The translations under genes were made by a program, and so were the position numbers. The notes below the pieces were generated by a model. That model saw only the letters and a program-made list of their open reading frames with translations, did no database searches and was not told where the DNA came from. This document shows, in pieces, positions 1 through 9,411 of a DNA stretch of 64,000 nucleotides. Each line of letters begins with the position of its first letter. Position 1 is the first letter of the stretch. The stretch is taken from the NCBI RefSeq assembly GCF_012113595.1, contig NZ_CP050831.1:682001-746000 (forward strand). Direction: 5' to 3'. The DNA comes from Bacteroides faecium (GTDB lineage: Bacteria > Bacteroidota > Bacteroidia > Bacteroidales > Bacteroidaceae).

Positions 1-1400
1 ATCACTTTCTCGGTGTAATACCAGTCACTTTCCCCGTCTGTCATCTGCCAGGAGACGGACGACTGGAACTTGAGGTCTTTGAATAGCTGAACGACGATTT
101 CAGGATTAATGATATTCATTTTCTGGCGATATACATTCGTCTGTTCATTGGCAAGCGCCACCGGGTTATATTCCGTATTCGAGCCGTAACCACCTCCCGG
201 TTGCGAATAGGTGCCGTCACTCTCATACACGGGTCTTGTCGGTGCGAAGTTCAAAGCGGCATAGATAGGACTTCCGTAAGCGTCCCGCGCATTCTGAACC
301 GTCGGATTATCCTTAGACGAGGAAAAGAATGTGTTCAGGTTCAGCTTGATTCTCTTGTTCAGGTCGATAGAGAGGTTCGAGCGCAGCGACATCTTCTGGA
401 ATTTCGAGTTGATGACAATTCCCTTGACTCCCAAATAATCTCCGGCAATATTATAAGAGATAATCCCTGACTTCCCGCTGATACTAAGATGATGATTCTG
501 GGTCGTCCCGGTTCTGAATATCTCATCCTGCCAGTCGGTACTATTATTTTGAAAAACAGATACGTCGTCAAATACGGCAGGCAGTTTTCTCGCTTCCCTG
601 TTCGTATTAATATATTGAGCATATTCCGAAGCGTTCATGATATCCAGTTTTTTGCGCACTTGCTGAAGGGCGCCGAATACATTATAAGTGATAACCGGCT
701 TTTGGCTGCCACCCTTTTTAGTCGTAATCAGAATAACCCCGCCGGCTCCTCGCGAGCCATAAATAGCAGTAGCCGAGGCATCTTTCAGAATCTCAATAGA
801 TTCGATATCATTCGGGTGCACGTTCGACATCGAGCCGCCCTGCATTCCGTCGATGATAACCAGCGGGTCACTTGCGGCATTGATTGAATTTACACCACGA
901 ATCCGAATGGAAATACTGGAATTGGGAGAGGCATCATTATTGACTACCTGCACTCCGGCTATTTGCCCCTGAAGCGCCTCATCGGTACGTGTAAAGGCTG
1001 AGTTCTGTATGTTCTCTGATTTAACGGAACTTACCGAGCCTGTAATATCACTCTTTTTCTGAATACCATACCCCACTACGACTACTTCATCCAGTAAAGC
1101 GACATCTTCTTCCAGCAGAATATCCATTTTCGTCCGGTTGTTCACCGGTATTTCCTGCGTTTTATAACCAATAAAACTGGCAACAAGTATATCTCCGGGC
1201 TTCACACTGATAGAGAAGTTACCGTCCAGGTCGGTAATTCCGCCTGTCAAAGTCCCTTTTATTGCGACAGATACACCCGGAAGCGGCTGATTATCGGCTT
1301 TCGACCGTATCGTACCTTTTAATGTCTGCTGTGCAAAGGCCGAAAACGAAACAATCAGCCCAAGCATAATTAATAACACTATTTTCTTCATATTTTTCAT
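1..1400 (-). CDS. SusC-like TonB-dependent outer-membrane receptor, C-terminus beyond window
   Basis: The minus-strand frame stays open from an ATG at 1398-1400 to the window edge, about 466 codons. It shows a signal peptide ending in SAFAQQ, a carboxypeptidase-regulatory-like domain (LKGTIRSKADNQPLPGVSV, about residues 25-105), the SusC linker DEVVVVGYG, and a plug domain with IRIRGVNSI and EILKDASATAIYGSRGAGGV. The barrel then begins. SusC proteins are usually about 1000 residues, so roughly half is missing. They import oligosaccharides across the outer membrane together with a SusD lid, which should lie beyond the left edge. The gene starts 17 bp after the Ig-like lipoprotein gene and is probably cotranscribed with it. 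A second in-frame ATG at 1389-1391 is an alternative start. Substrate unknown. Confidence 0.93.
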   Translation of the reverse strand, partial: MKNMKKIVLLIMLGLIVSFSAFAQQTLKGTIRSKADNQPLPGVSVAIKGTLTGGITDLDGNFSISVKPGDILVASFIGYKTQEIPVNNRTKMDILLEEDVALLDEVVVVGYGIQKKSDITGSVSSVKSENIQNSAFTRTDEALQGQIAGVQVVNNDASPNSSISIRIRGVNSINAASDPLVIIDGMQGGSMSNVHPNDIESIEILKDASATAIYGSRGAGGVILITTKKGGSQKPVITYNVFGALQQVRKKLDIMNASEYAQYINTNREARKLPAVFDDVSVFQNNSTDWQDEIFRTGTTQNHHLSISGKSGIISYNIAGDYLGVKGIVINSKFQKMSLRSNLSIDLNKRIKLNLNTFFSSSKDNPTVQNARDAYGSPIYAALNFAPTRPVYESDGTYSQPGGGYGSNTEYNPVALANEQTNVYRQKMNIINPEIVVQLFKDLKFQSSVSWQMTDGESDWYYTEKV

Positions 1401-1417
1401 ATTATCCGATTATTAGT

Positions 1418-2494
1418 TTAGTCCGTAATCTCCACGTCAAAGTCCTTGACAGTACCATGTCTCACACTGCCGCACGGTTCGAAAGCAGAAAGATCGACAG
1501 CCCATGAATCCACAGTAGCCGCCCGCATACGCACAACATCAAGCGCAGCATCTGCCGGAACGTGTACGGATATGCTATACGGGCCATTATTCGTCCCTTC
1601 AAAGTCGCCGAACACTGCAATACGTTCTCCGTCATTTGTGAAATTCCTGTCACCGTTCCAGTCTATCCACACAGCACTGCATGACCAGTTGTTCGATTGT
1701 ACCAGATGAAGTGTAAAGTCACTGCCTCTTTTCACGATAAGGCGGTCTTCGGGATAGTACTTATAATTATTAGTCGGTATGGCAGTATTCACGTGCGACA
1801 GGTTTTGCGCAGCTCCCTCGGTGCGGACTTCATCCGGGCAATATTCACCATAACCTGTAATCGTACAATATTCTTTGCCGAACACCGGCGGATTACCGCT
1901 TACAAACACCTCGACGAACGCGCTTCGTCCACCTTCCACCGTAGTGGCCGTTATGATGGAAGAACCTCGCGAGAGTGCTGTCACCACGCCATTATCCACA
2001 CTAGCTACTTCGGGGTCGCTCGAAGTCCAGGTCAAGTCCTGAATAGAAGCATCCGCCGGTGTGAAAAGGACATCATACCGTATTTTCCCCGGAGCTATGG
2101 GAACTTCAGGCGACAACTTTATTCCCGTCACTTTTACAATCACCCTGACCGGAAGCGACTGTTTCACTTTTCCGTCCGCAGTAGAGGCGGTTATGGTAGT
2201 GGTACCCACTTTCAGCCCGATAATGCCGGATACCAACCCCGGTTCATTGGATTGTACCTGCGCTATTTCGGGATTGGCAGATTCCCACTTCAGCTTATCC
2301 GTCATATCGTCCGGAGACGCAACAGCTACAACAGACTGTATTTCATCAACACCTATCAATATATCCGACGTATTTAACGTGAAACTTTCGAGCGCAATGT
2401 CTTGCTCTTCCTCTTTACAGCCGTACTGCAACAAAGGAGTTGCAAGTAACAAAAAATAAAGGATTTTTTTGTAAACTAGTTTTCTCATAAGCAT
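1418..2494 (-). CDS. Surface lipoprotein with BIG2 Ig-like domains and a GEVED-type C-terminal domain
   Basis: A 358-residue product whose signal sequence ends in a lipobox (LLQYGC, Cys about residue 26), so it should be a lipoprotein. Two bacterial Ig-like (BIG2) repeats follow: the first has LKWESANPEIAQV...GLVSGIIGLKVGTTTITA, the second LTWTSSDPEVASVDNGVVTALSRGSSIITA. The C-terminal about 150 residues contain WIDWNGDRNFTNDGERI, the hallmark of GEVED domains, which may bind Ca2+ through the D/N-rich loop. It precedes the SusC gene in the same operon, an unusual order because SusC normally comes first. A role in surface glycan binding is inferred only from this position. The start may be the second ATG at 2486-2488. 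Confidence 0.85.
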   Translation of the reverse strand: MLMRKLVYKKILYFLLLATPLLQYGCKEEEQDIALESFTLNTSDILIGVDEIQSVVAVASPDDMTDKLKWESANPEIAQVQSNEPGLVSGIIGLKVGTTTITASTADGKVKQSLPVRVIVKVTGIKLSPEVPIAPGKIRYDVLFTPADASIQDLTWTSSDPEVASVDNGVVTALSRGSSIITATTVEGGRSAFVEVFVSGNPPVFGKEYCTITGYGEYCPDEVRTEGAAQNLSHVNTAIPTNNYKYYPEDRLIVKRGSDFTLHLVQSNNWSCSAVWIDWNGDRNFTNDGERIAVFGDFEGTNNGPYSISVHVPADAALDVVRMRAATVDSWAVDLSAFEPCGSVRHGTVKDFDVEITD

Positions 2495-2590
2495 TTTGAT
2501 TTTTAATTATTATTCAGTTAACTAATAAAATGACAGCCGTTGTGTGATTTCGATTCGCTAAATACGGCAATAGTGGGCTATAAAGGGGGA

Positions 2591-2624
2591 TACAAATTCG
2601 TACAATAGATGCTGTAAATTCGTA
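2591..2624. promoter_or_regulatory. Candidate HTCS operator: direct repeat spaced 22 bp
   Basis: In the divergent spacer between the lipoprotein gene and the HTCS gene, TACAAATTCGTACA (from 2591) recurs as TGTAAATTCGTAAA (from 2613), 11 of 14 identical and exactly 22 bp apart. AraC-type output domains commonly bind direct repeats about two helical turns apart, so this is a plausible site for the HTCS encoded next to it. Binding is inferred, not shown. Confidence 0.5.
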
Positions 2625-2684
2625 AACAGGGGATTCCGGGGGATATTCGGGCAAATAAAAACAGGAAATTCAGAAAAAATATTG

Positions 2685-2692
2685 TAGTTTTG
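2685..2692 (+). promoter_or_regulatory. Possible Bacteroides -7 element for the HTCS gene
   Basis: TAGTTTTG fits the Bacteroides -7 consensus TAnnTTTG and lies about 35 bp before the HTCS start codon. I see no good TTTG -33 element at the expected distance, so this is a half-match only. Confidence 0.35.
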
Positions 2693-2727
2693 CTATCATC
2701 ATTCCTTAAAAGAAAATCCAATTATAG

Positions 2728-5700
2728 ATGATTCTTATGAAAAACAACACACTGCTTACAGGATTACTGCTCCTGTTCTTCCTTACACTGACAAACGCCC
2801 AAGCGCAACTCCGGCATACCGAGTTTCTAAACATAGGTGTCGAGAACGGTCTTTCGCACAGCAGTGTCACCAGCATTGCCCAGGACAGCGTCGGATTTAT
2901 CTGGGTGGGAACCAAACACGGATTAAACAGGTATGATGGAACCAACTTCAAAATCTACTCCCAACACGAACCTTATCAAATAGGAAACGATATTTCCATT
3001 CTGAACATTGACAGCCGGAACCGTCTTTGGGTAGGAACCAACGGCGACGGTCTTTTCCTCTACAATCCTCTCAACGATACCTTCCAGCCTATACCCTTAG
3101 ACTCCTCTCCCGGTAGAAGCAATCATTACATGGAAATCCACGCACTGTTCGAAGATAAGGACGGGATTATGTGGATTGCTACCGAAAAGGGAATTTACTC
3201 GTATGATGCATCAGGTAAATCCAGGCATTACCAACTGAAAGAGGACAAATCCGATTCATCAAACAAGAATGATATCAGAGCCATGCTCGAAGCACCTGCC
3301 GACCGGATTTGGATTGGCACATTCGGCTCGGGGCTTTATCTTTTCGATAAGAAATCGGGTGAGTTCACGCATTTCGACACAAAACCATTCGACGGATTAA
3401 AGGACAATACCGATTATATCAATGCATTATTTACGGACGAGAAAGGGAACTTACTTGTCGGAACCAACGGGCAGGGACTGAAATATTTCGATTTCCAACA
3501 AAATAGAATTTCAAACTACCTGGCAGGTACTCCGTATGACGACCTGCTCATCGTCAGATGCATCTGGCAGGATAAACTCAACAACCTGTGGATAGGAACC
3601 GACGGGCTAGGCATATTGCACATCACAAGAAAGCCCGGACAGCCGCTCGAAATTAAAAACTATCAAAACAACCATAACGTACACAATTCTCTTTCGTCAA
3701 ACACGATTAATGTATTTTTCGAAGACCGGCAATCTAACCTATGGATAGGCAGCGCGAAAAAAGGAATCAACCTGATAAAAAAGGAAACGACAAATATCGA
3801 GCAGTATTATAGTGACGGCAAAGGGGAATATAAGATACCTGTCCTTTCTGTTTTTCACGACAAGCACGGGCTCTGGCTGGGAACTGACGGGGAAGGTCTG
3901 ACTTTATTGAAATCCCGGCATGAGAAATCCCATTACGAGATTTCCCGTTTTTTCTGTAAAGCGACCAACAACGGATATGTAGGCGATTTCATCCAATGTA
4001 TCAAACCTGCCAATGACGGAAGTTTCTGGATAGCCATTTACGCCCAGGGACTGCACCGTTTCTATCCTGAGATGCAAAATACCCGCGATGAAACGGGTAA
4101 ATCCATTCCCCGGCATTTCATTTCCCACAATAACGTCCAGGACATTCTTGTCTTGCCTTCCGGCGACTTATGGATAGCCACTTGGGGCGGCGGACTTGTC
4201 TATTTCGACACCAAGGTTCAAATGAGCTGGCCATATAAGCACGAACCGGGAAATCCGGCATCACTCGGCGGGGACAATGTGCTGGCATTAAGTCCCGACA
4301 GTGACGGGTGTCTATGGCTGGCAACGTATGGTGACGGACTGTCAATGTATAATCCGGTCACCAAGAAATTCAAGAATTACAAAGCTGAAAATTATCCCGG
4401 ACTAGCCAGCAACTACATTTTCGCCTTACTGCGTGGAGACGACAACTGTCTATGGCTGGCTACGAAAGAGGGGCCTGTCCGTTTCAATCCCAAGACCTCA
4501 GAGTTTGAAACGATTCCGATGAATGAGGCCGACATGCAACGCCGGAACACCGTAAGCCTGCTGAAAGACAAAGACGGAAACATTTGGGCAGGCACCCAGA
4601 AAGGAATCATGCGTATTCAAAAGGATAATAACCAGGTAAGCTTTATCCCCGGTCTTTATGATAACTTTTGTCTCAAATCTGCCTTTAAAGATGAAGACGG
4701 GAAACTGTACTTCGGTAGCAACGAACGGGTAGTAGCTTTTTATCCTTCCCAAATACAATTTGAAACGCCTGTTCCCGCAATGTGTCTCACCGGCTTCAAA
4801 CTGTTCAGCAAGCCTGTAGCCATAAATGCCCAAAGTGTGCTGAAACAACAGATATGTTTTGAGAAGAAAATAGTTCTCAAACACAACCAGAGCGTATTTT
4901 CCATAGAATATGCCGCTTTGGACTATTCTTTCTCCAAGAATATAAACTATGAGTTCAAGTTGGCCGGCAGGGATGAGGACTGGCAAAGCGTGGGTACTCA
5001 GAATACAGTTACTTTCACTAATCTTCCGTCCGGCAAATATACCTTTATGGTACGTCCCGCCGGTGAGCCTTCTTATCAGCAGGCAACACCCGCACAAATT
5101 GAAATTCAGGTGCTTCCCCCCTTCTGGCTTACCTGGTGGGCTTATCTTATCTATTTTATTCTTATCATAATCACCCTGTATCTATTCCGTAGATATACCT
5201 TAAAATGGTCGGAAATCAAAAATGAATTGAAACTTGAGAAATTCAAGCGTGAACAGGAAGAACATATCTACGAACTGAAACAGCATTTTTTCACGAATAT
5301 CTCACATGATATCCGAACGCCGCTCACTTTGATTGCAGGCTCTATCAACAAACTTTTCAACAGAGAAAACATGGATGCAGCCGAACAGAAATACCTGAAA
5401 CTGATAAAAACCAATACCAACCGCCTACTGAACCTCACCGGAGAATTACTGAATTTCAGAAAACTGGAAACGGGAAACGTCACCCTTCGGGTATCCGAGG
5501 AAAATCTGGTTGAGTTTGTGCAAGAAATCTACATCAGTTATACCCAGTTTGCCATCAACAAGCATATTGAGTATAAATTCGAATATTCACAACCGGAAAT
5601 CAGCGTTTGGATAGATAAAGTGCAATTCGAGAGAGCCGTTTGCAACCTCATCTCCAACGCGTTCAAATACACTCCCGAAAAAGGAGAAATTTCAGTGAAA

Positions 5701-6834
5701 GTCAATTATGCCAATGACGGGGAAGCGACCGTTTCAGTCGCCGACACAGGAGAAGGAATCGAAGCCGGGGAAATCAGCCATATCTTCAATCGCTTCTATC
5801 AGGTGGACAGGCAGGCTGAAGGCAACGGTTTCGGTGTAGGGTTAGCCATTACACGTGAAATCGTACTGTTGCATGGCGGAAATATCCAGGTGAAAAGCGC
5901 CAGAGGGAAAGGTTCTGAATTTACCATTCATCTCCAACCGGGAAAAGAACATTTAAAGAACGCTGAGTTTATATCATCTCCTTCAAAAGCCAGTATTCTG
6001 TCGGAGTATTTCACGGATGACGAGGTAAAAGTAGCTCCCGACCGCCTACCGGAACAGGATTTAAAAGAGTTCTCCGTATTACTGATTGAAGACAATCCCG
6101 ACATCAGAACTTATCTGACCGACCTGCTATCGCCACAATATTCGATATACGAGGCTTCAAACGGGCAGGAAGGCTTCGAAAGGGCTTTGGAGCTCGTTCC
6201 CGATATTATTATAAGTGACATTATGATGCCTGTCATGGACGGCATCGCTTTCTGCCGAAAACTAAAAAGTGACATGAGAATCAGTCATATTCCTGTTATT
6301 CTATTAACTGCCAGAACCTTAGTCAATTCTATTATCGAGGGATTTGAAACCGGAGCCGATGAATATCTGACTAAACCATTCAACGAACATATCCTGTTGA
6401 CCAGAGTCAACAACTTATTGCAAAACAGGAAAAGAATCAGGGAACAAATTAAGAAGGAAGCTATTATCAATCCGCAGGAGATAAGCCTGACGTCACAGGA
6501 CAGTATCTTTCTTTCCAAATTAGTCAGCTATATCGAAGAACATATTGAAGAGCCTGAACTAAATATCGCTCAAATGGCAAGTACGATGGCAATGAGCCAT
6601 TCCAACCTGTATAAAAAGATAAAAGCGCTCACAGGCATGACAGTTATTGGATTCGTAAAGGATTTCCGATTGAAAAGAGCCGCACAACTGCTTGTCCAAA
6701 ACCAACTGAATATTACCGAAATCGCTTATATGGTAGGTTATTCGGAACGACGCTATTTCAGCGATGATTTCAAAAAGAGGTTTGGGCAGAGTCCTAAAGA
6801 GTATATGGAGAAACATAAAAAGCCGGAAATTTAA
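2728..6834 (+). CDS. Hybrid two-component system regulator (HTCS)
   Basis: A 1368-residue one-protein signalling system. In order: signal peptide (to about residue 27, NAQAQ); about 14 propeller blades with repeats such as IWVGTKHGLNRYD, LWVGTNGDGLFLY and LWIGTDGLGILHI; a Y_Y_Y domain (about 720-795); a membrane helix (about 797-822, WLTWWAYLIYFILIIITLYLF); HisKA with the phosphoacceptor His860 in TNISHDIRTP; HATPase with N and G boxes (NAFKYTP, VADTGEGIE, GFGVGLA); a receiver with Asp1164 in DIIISDIMMP; and a C-terminal AraC-type helix-turn-helix (about 1265-1365). All key residues are present. HTCSs bind oligosaccharides in the periplasm and activate the neighbouring PUL, here the divergent lipoprotein/SusC operon. 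The ATG at 2737 (MKNN) is an alternative start. Confidence 0.95.
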   Translation: MILMKNNTLLTGLLLLFFLTLTNAQAQLRHTEFLNIGVENGLSHSSVTSIAQDSVGFIWVGTKHGLNRYDGTNFKIYSQHEPYQIGNDISILNIDSRNRLWVGTNGDGLFLYNPLNDTFQPIPLDSSPGRSNHYMEIHALFEDKDGIMWIATEKGIYSYDASGKSRHYQLKEDKSDSSNKNDIRAMLEAPADRIWIGTFGSGLYLFDKKSGEFTHFDTKPFDGLKDNTDYINALFTDEKGNLLVGTNGQGLKYFDFQQNRISNYLAGTPYDDLLIVRCIWQDKLNNLWIGTDGLGILHITRKPGQPLEIKNYQNNHNVHNSLSSNTINVFFEDRQSNLWIGSAKKGINLIKKETTNIEQYYSDGKGEYKIPVLSVFHDKHGLWLGTDGEGLTLLKSRHEKSHYEISRFFCKATNNGYVGDFIQCIKPANDGSFWIAIYAQGLHRFYPEMQNTRDETGKSIPRHFISHNNVQDILVLPSGDLWIATWGGGLVYFDTKVQMSWPYKHEPGNPASLGGDNVLALSPDSDGCLWLATYGDGLSMYNPVTKKFKNYKAENYPGLASNYIFALLRGDDNCLWLATKEGPVRFNPKTSEFETIPMNEADMQRRNTVSLLKDKDGNIWAGTQKGIMRIQKDNNQVSFIPGLYDNFCLKSAFKDEDGKLYFGSNERVVAFYPSQIQFETPVPAMCLTGFKLFSKPVAINAQSVLKQQICFEKKIVLKHNQSVFSIEYAALDYSFSKNINYEFKLAGRDEDWQSVGTQNTVTFTNLPSGKYTFMVRPAGEPSYQQATPAQIEIQVLPPFWLTWWAYLIYFILIIITLYLFRRYTLKWSEIKNELKLEKFKREQEEHIYELKQHFFTNISHDIRTPLTLIAGSINKLFNRENMDAAEQKYLKLIKTNTNRLLNLTGELLNFRKLETGNVTLRVSEENLVEFVQEIYISYTQFAINKHIEYKFEYSQPEISVWIDKVQFERAVCNLISNAFKYTPEKGEISVKVNYANDGEATVSVADTGEGIEAGEISHIFNRFYQVDRQAEGNGFGVGLAITREIVLLHGGNIQVKSARGKGSEFTIHLQPGKEHLKNAEFISSPSKASILSEYFTDDEVKVAPDRLPEQDLKEFSVLLIEDNPDIRTYLTDLLSPQYSIYEASNGQEGFERALELVPDIIISDIMMPVMDGIAFCRKLKSDMRISHIPVILLTARTLVNSIIEGFETGADEYLTKPFNEHILLTRVNNLLQNRKRIREQIKKEAIINPQEISLTSQDSIFLSKLVSYIEEHIEEPELNIAQMASTMAMSHSNLYKKIKALTGMTVIGFVKDFRLKRAAQLLVQNQLNITEIAYMVGYSERRYFSDDFKKRFGQSPKEYMEKHKKPEI

Positions 6835-6844
6835 ACTTCTGCGC

Positions 6845-6898
6845 ATGGCTATGCTTTCAGAATTAGAGCAATGTAAATATTAAGAAACGCATAGCCAT
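6845..6898. terminator. Inverted repeat after the HTCS gene, possible weak terminator
   Basis: ATGGCTATGC (6845-6854) and GCATAGCCAT (6889-6898) are perfect 10-bp complements around a 34-nt loop, just after the HTCS stop. No T-tract follows, so it is at best a weak terminator or a 3'-end stabilising hairpin. Confidence 0.35.
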
Positions 6899-6958
6899 CT
6901 AATATTCAATCCATTATCCCGAAATTAATTATTTTATTCACGCACACTTTCAAAATCG

Positions 6959-6990
6959 TTTGGTCAGTAATTTCAGTTGCCATATCTTTG
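6959..6990 (+). promoter_or_regulatory. Promoter of the HU-like gene (TTTG-N20-TATCTTTG)
   Basis: TTTG at 6959-6962 and TATCTTTG at 6983-6990 are separated by 20 bp, an exact match to the Bacteroides sigma-ABfr consensus TTTG-N19-21-TAnnTTTG. The implied start gives a leader of about 45-50 nt before the ATG at 7045. Confidence 0.75.
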
Positions 6991-7044
6991 CGTCGTGATC
7001 ACAAAACAACTAGAACTATTAACGATTAAAACTATTAAAAAATT

Positions 7045-7506
7045 ATGGCACTGAGATATGTAGTCAAAAAAGCAACCTTTGGCTTTGACAAGGACAAAAA
7101 TGAGAAATATGTAGCACGACCATTCAACGTGGTTAACGTTGATTTTAAAATGTTATGCGACCAAGTAACCAGAGTCGGATTCGTTCCACGCGGTACAGTA
7201 AAATCTGTCCTTGACGGATTGATTGATTCACTGAAAACGTATATGGAAATCGGAGCGTCCGTCAGTCTCGGAGATTTTGGAACTTTCCGCCCCTCTTTCG
7301 GCTGTAAAAGCCAGAACGATGCAGCGGGAGTAACTACGGAGACCTTAAAGAATCGTAAGATTATCTTTACACCGGGAAGTCTATTGAAAGACATGATAAA
7401 AACAGTCAGTATTCAGAAACTGGAAACTTCGGATACTAAAGTTTCTACGCCTCCCAGTGGTGGTGGCAATGAAGGCGACGGTGAAACACCGGATCCGGCA
7501 GCATAA
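7045..7506 (+). CDS. HU-family (HU-HIG type) DNA-binding protein
   Basis: A 153-residue protein of the Bacteroidetes HU-like family. It opens with MALRYVVKKATFGFDKDK and has the helical dimerisation part (about 40-75, FVPRGTVKSVLDGLIDSLKTYM) followed by VSLGDFGTFRPSFG, equivalent to the GFGTF turn of HU. The C-terminal about 25 residues are a low-complexity tail (PPSGGGNEGDGETPDPAA). It probably bends or packages DNA; paralogues are abundant in Bacteroides. It is a single-gene unit with a consensus promoter upstream and a strong terminator downstream. Confidence 0.85.
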   Translation: MALRYVVKKATFGFDKDKNEKYVARPFNVVNVDFKMLCDQVTRVGFVPRGTVKSVLDGLIDSLKTYMEIGASVSLGDFGTFRPSFGCKSQNDAAGVTTETLKNRKIIFTPGSLLKDMIKTVSIQKLETSDTKVSTPPSGGGNEGDGETPDPAA

Positions 7507-7540
7507 TTACTGTGTAATATATTAATGAACTAAAAAGATA

Positions 7541-7587
7541 AAGTTGCAAGAAAGCGGATACACCATCCTGTTCTTGCAACTTTTTTT
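7541..7587 (+). terminator. Rho-independent terminator of the HU-like gene
   Basis: AAGTTGCAAGAA (7541-7552) pairs perfectly with TTCTTGCAACTT (7571-7582), with a further GGAT/ATCC pair inside the loop. It is followed on the + strand by seven T residues (7581-7587). It also separates the gene from the convergent comF-like gene ending at 7610. Confidence 0.85.
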
Positions 7588-7609
7588 AGTTTCTCTTTTA
7601 TTCTGCTTT

Positions 7610-8317
7610 TTATTCCGCCATCGCCAACGTCAGCACACTAATCCGTATTCCTTCTATATCAGTCAGACAAGACGCACATTCCACGGTGGTGGCCCCGGTA
7701 GTCAACACATCATCTACAATCAGAACGTGCTTTCCGGTCAGAGATTCCGCATGATGCAACTCAAAGATTCCTTCCACATTCTCCCAACGCTCCAAAGAGG
7801 ACTTACGTGTCTGTGTCTCCGTATTCTTTCGGCGCACTACAGATTCCGTGTCTATAGAAATTCCTGTCACAGCGGAAATCCCCCGGGCTATCCATTCGCT
7901 TTGATTATAACCACGAATCTGCTGTTTCTTTTTGTGCAACGGCACGGGAAGTATTACATCCACCCCTTCAAAGAAACCGGATTCCAGCAATTCGGCTGCC
8001 ATATAACGCCCCATGATTGCCCCGATGCCTTTTTGTCCGCCGTATTTGAGTTGGTGTAGAATTTGCCGGAAGTCACTTCCTTTCCGGTAAAAGAAGAAAG
8101 AGGTGGCTCGTTCCAATGGAATCTTTCCCCAAAACTGTTTTTCTACGGGATTGTCTTTTCGAAGATGGTAATCTGTGCGTGGGAGATTGATATTGCACAT
8201 TGTGCAAAGACATTCTTCACCTTTCGCCAACGGCCTGCCACAAACTATGCAGCAATGGGGAAAGAACAAGGATAAGAATGAACCAAGCCAGTCTTTTATA
8301 AAGAGTGTGTGTTTCAT
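7610..8317 (-). CDS. comF: ComF-family phosphoribosyltransferase-like protein
   Basis: A 235-residue protein with the ComF layout. The N-terminal Cys-rich zinc-binding part has CCIVCGRPL and CLCTMC (about residues 22-41). A type I phosphoribosyltransferase domain follows, with VILPVPLHKKKQQIRGYNQS in the middle and the PRPP-binding loop HVLIVDDVLTTGAT near residue 200. In naturally competent bacteria ComF helps internalise single-stranded DNA; in Bacteroides its role is untested, so the symbol denotes the family. It lies 35 bp downstream of the inositol-phosphatase gene on the same strand and is probably cotranscribed with it. Confidence 0.88.
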   Translation of the reverse strand: MKHTLFIKDWLGSFLSLFFPHCCIVCGRPLAKGEECLCTMCNINLPRTDYHLRKDNPVEKQFWGKIPLERATSFFFYRKGSDFRQILHQLKYGGQKGIGAIMGRYMAAELLESGFFEGVDVILPVPLHKKKQQIRGYNQSEWIARGISAVTGISIDTESVVRRKNTETQTRKSSLERWENVEGIFELHHAESLTGKHVLIVDDVLTTGATTVECASCLTDIEGIRISVLTLAMAE

Positions 8318-8352
8318 AATAACAGTAAGGAATTAATAAGGAGATATTTTTT

Positions 8353-9156
8353 CTACATATCTAATGGTGGAACTTCCGCCAAAAGTTTCTGAAATAAAGG
8401 ATGCAGGTGTCCGTTCGTAGCTATAATATGGTGCCCTTCAATAAAATGCTCTTCACCATAGAAATTGGTTACGCGTCCGCCCGCTTCCTGCACAATCAAA
8501 GCTGCCGCAGAATAATCCCATTTACCTAGAAAGGCTTCCGCCCAGGCATCAAAACGTCCGATAGCTACATAACAGATTGCGGCAGCGGCTGAACCATTCA
8601 TACGGATACCGCCCACCACTCCATACAACTTATCTATCAGATGGAGAGCTGTCTGTTTATATTGCAGATGATTATAAGGCAATTCCGTGATAACGAACGC
8701 ATCTTTCGCGTCCTGAATAGCAGAGACATGAATTTGTTCACCATTCATAAAGGCTTTCCCACCTTTCCAGGCATAAAAACATTCATCCCGGCAGACTTCA
8801 TAAACGACACCCAAAAGAAGTTCGGTGCGGTTACGCAAAGCAATACATACACAGTAGGGAGCCTCATCGTGAATATAGTTCGTGGTTCCATCCAACGGGT
8901 CAATCACCCAGCAATACGGTTCATCGCGATAGGTGGCAGAGCCTTCTTCGGTTATAAATCCCGCTTCGGGAAGCAAGGCAGAAAGAGCCTTCACCACTCG
9001 CACTTCGGATTCTTTGTCCACATAAGACACGTAATCATGCGCATGCTTCTCTTCAACACGTTCACGACGGAAGTTCTTCCGTTCTTCTCTCAAAAAATGT
9101 CCGGCGTCAGTTGCAATGCGGCATACTTCGGCTGTAAGTTGTTTCAAATCTAACAT
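8353..9156 (-). CDS. Inositol-1-monophosphatase family protein
   Basis: A 267-residue Mg2+-dependent phosphatase of the IMPase/SuhB/CysQ fold. Visible motifs are the metal-binding EEG (ITEEGSA, about residue 70), the signature WVIDPLDGTTNYIH (about 86-99) and the C-terminal WDYSAAALIVQEAGG (about 213-227). Length is normal for the family. Substrate could be inositol phosphate, a nucleotide bisphosphate (PAP) or another small phosphate ester; sequence alone does not decide. It is the first gene of a probable two-gene unit with comF. A -7-like TAGATTTG sits on the minus strand at 9184-9191, without a clear -33 element. Confidence 0.9.
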   Translation of the reverse strand: MLDLKQLTAEVCRIATDAGHFLREERKNFRRERVEEKHAHDYVSYVDKESEVRVVKALSALLPEAGFITEEGSATYRDEPYCWVIDPLDGTTNYIHDEAPYCVCIALRNRTELLLGVVYEVCRDECFYAWKGGKAFMNGEQIHVSAIQDAKDAFVITELPYNHLQYKQTALHLIDKLYGVVGGIRMNGSAAAAICYVAIGRFDAWAEAFLGKWDYSAAALIVQEAGGRVTNFYGEEHFIEGHHIIATNGHLHPLFQKLLAEVPPLDM

Positions 9157-9411
9157 TTCTTCTTTTGTAATTTAGGCTACCCACAAATCTATGCCAAAAT
9201 TATCACTTTTTTTCATAGAAGTGAGAGTTTTCCCTGAAAAAGATAAGAACTTTCAATACATAAGGTGGAAATTCCGGATATTCCCTTGTTCATTAATATT
9301 TAAAAGAATCCGATTCAGCACCATGCGAAACGGATTTTTAACGTACTCGATATTTGCTTTTTCCACAGAATTTCCCGAATATTGTACCCGAATTCTAATT
9401 GAAAGGGCTTC

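Noticed and set aside
1697..2377. A 226-codon plus-strand frame opposite the Ig-like lipoprotein
   Set aside because: It is antisense to a gene with clear domains, and its residues (Arg/His/Ile/Tyr-rich) are typical of a shadow frame.
7544..8059. A 171-codon plus-strand frame opposite comF
   Set aside because: It starts inside the HU terminator and lies antisense to a well-supported ComF-family gene.
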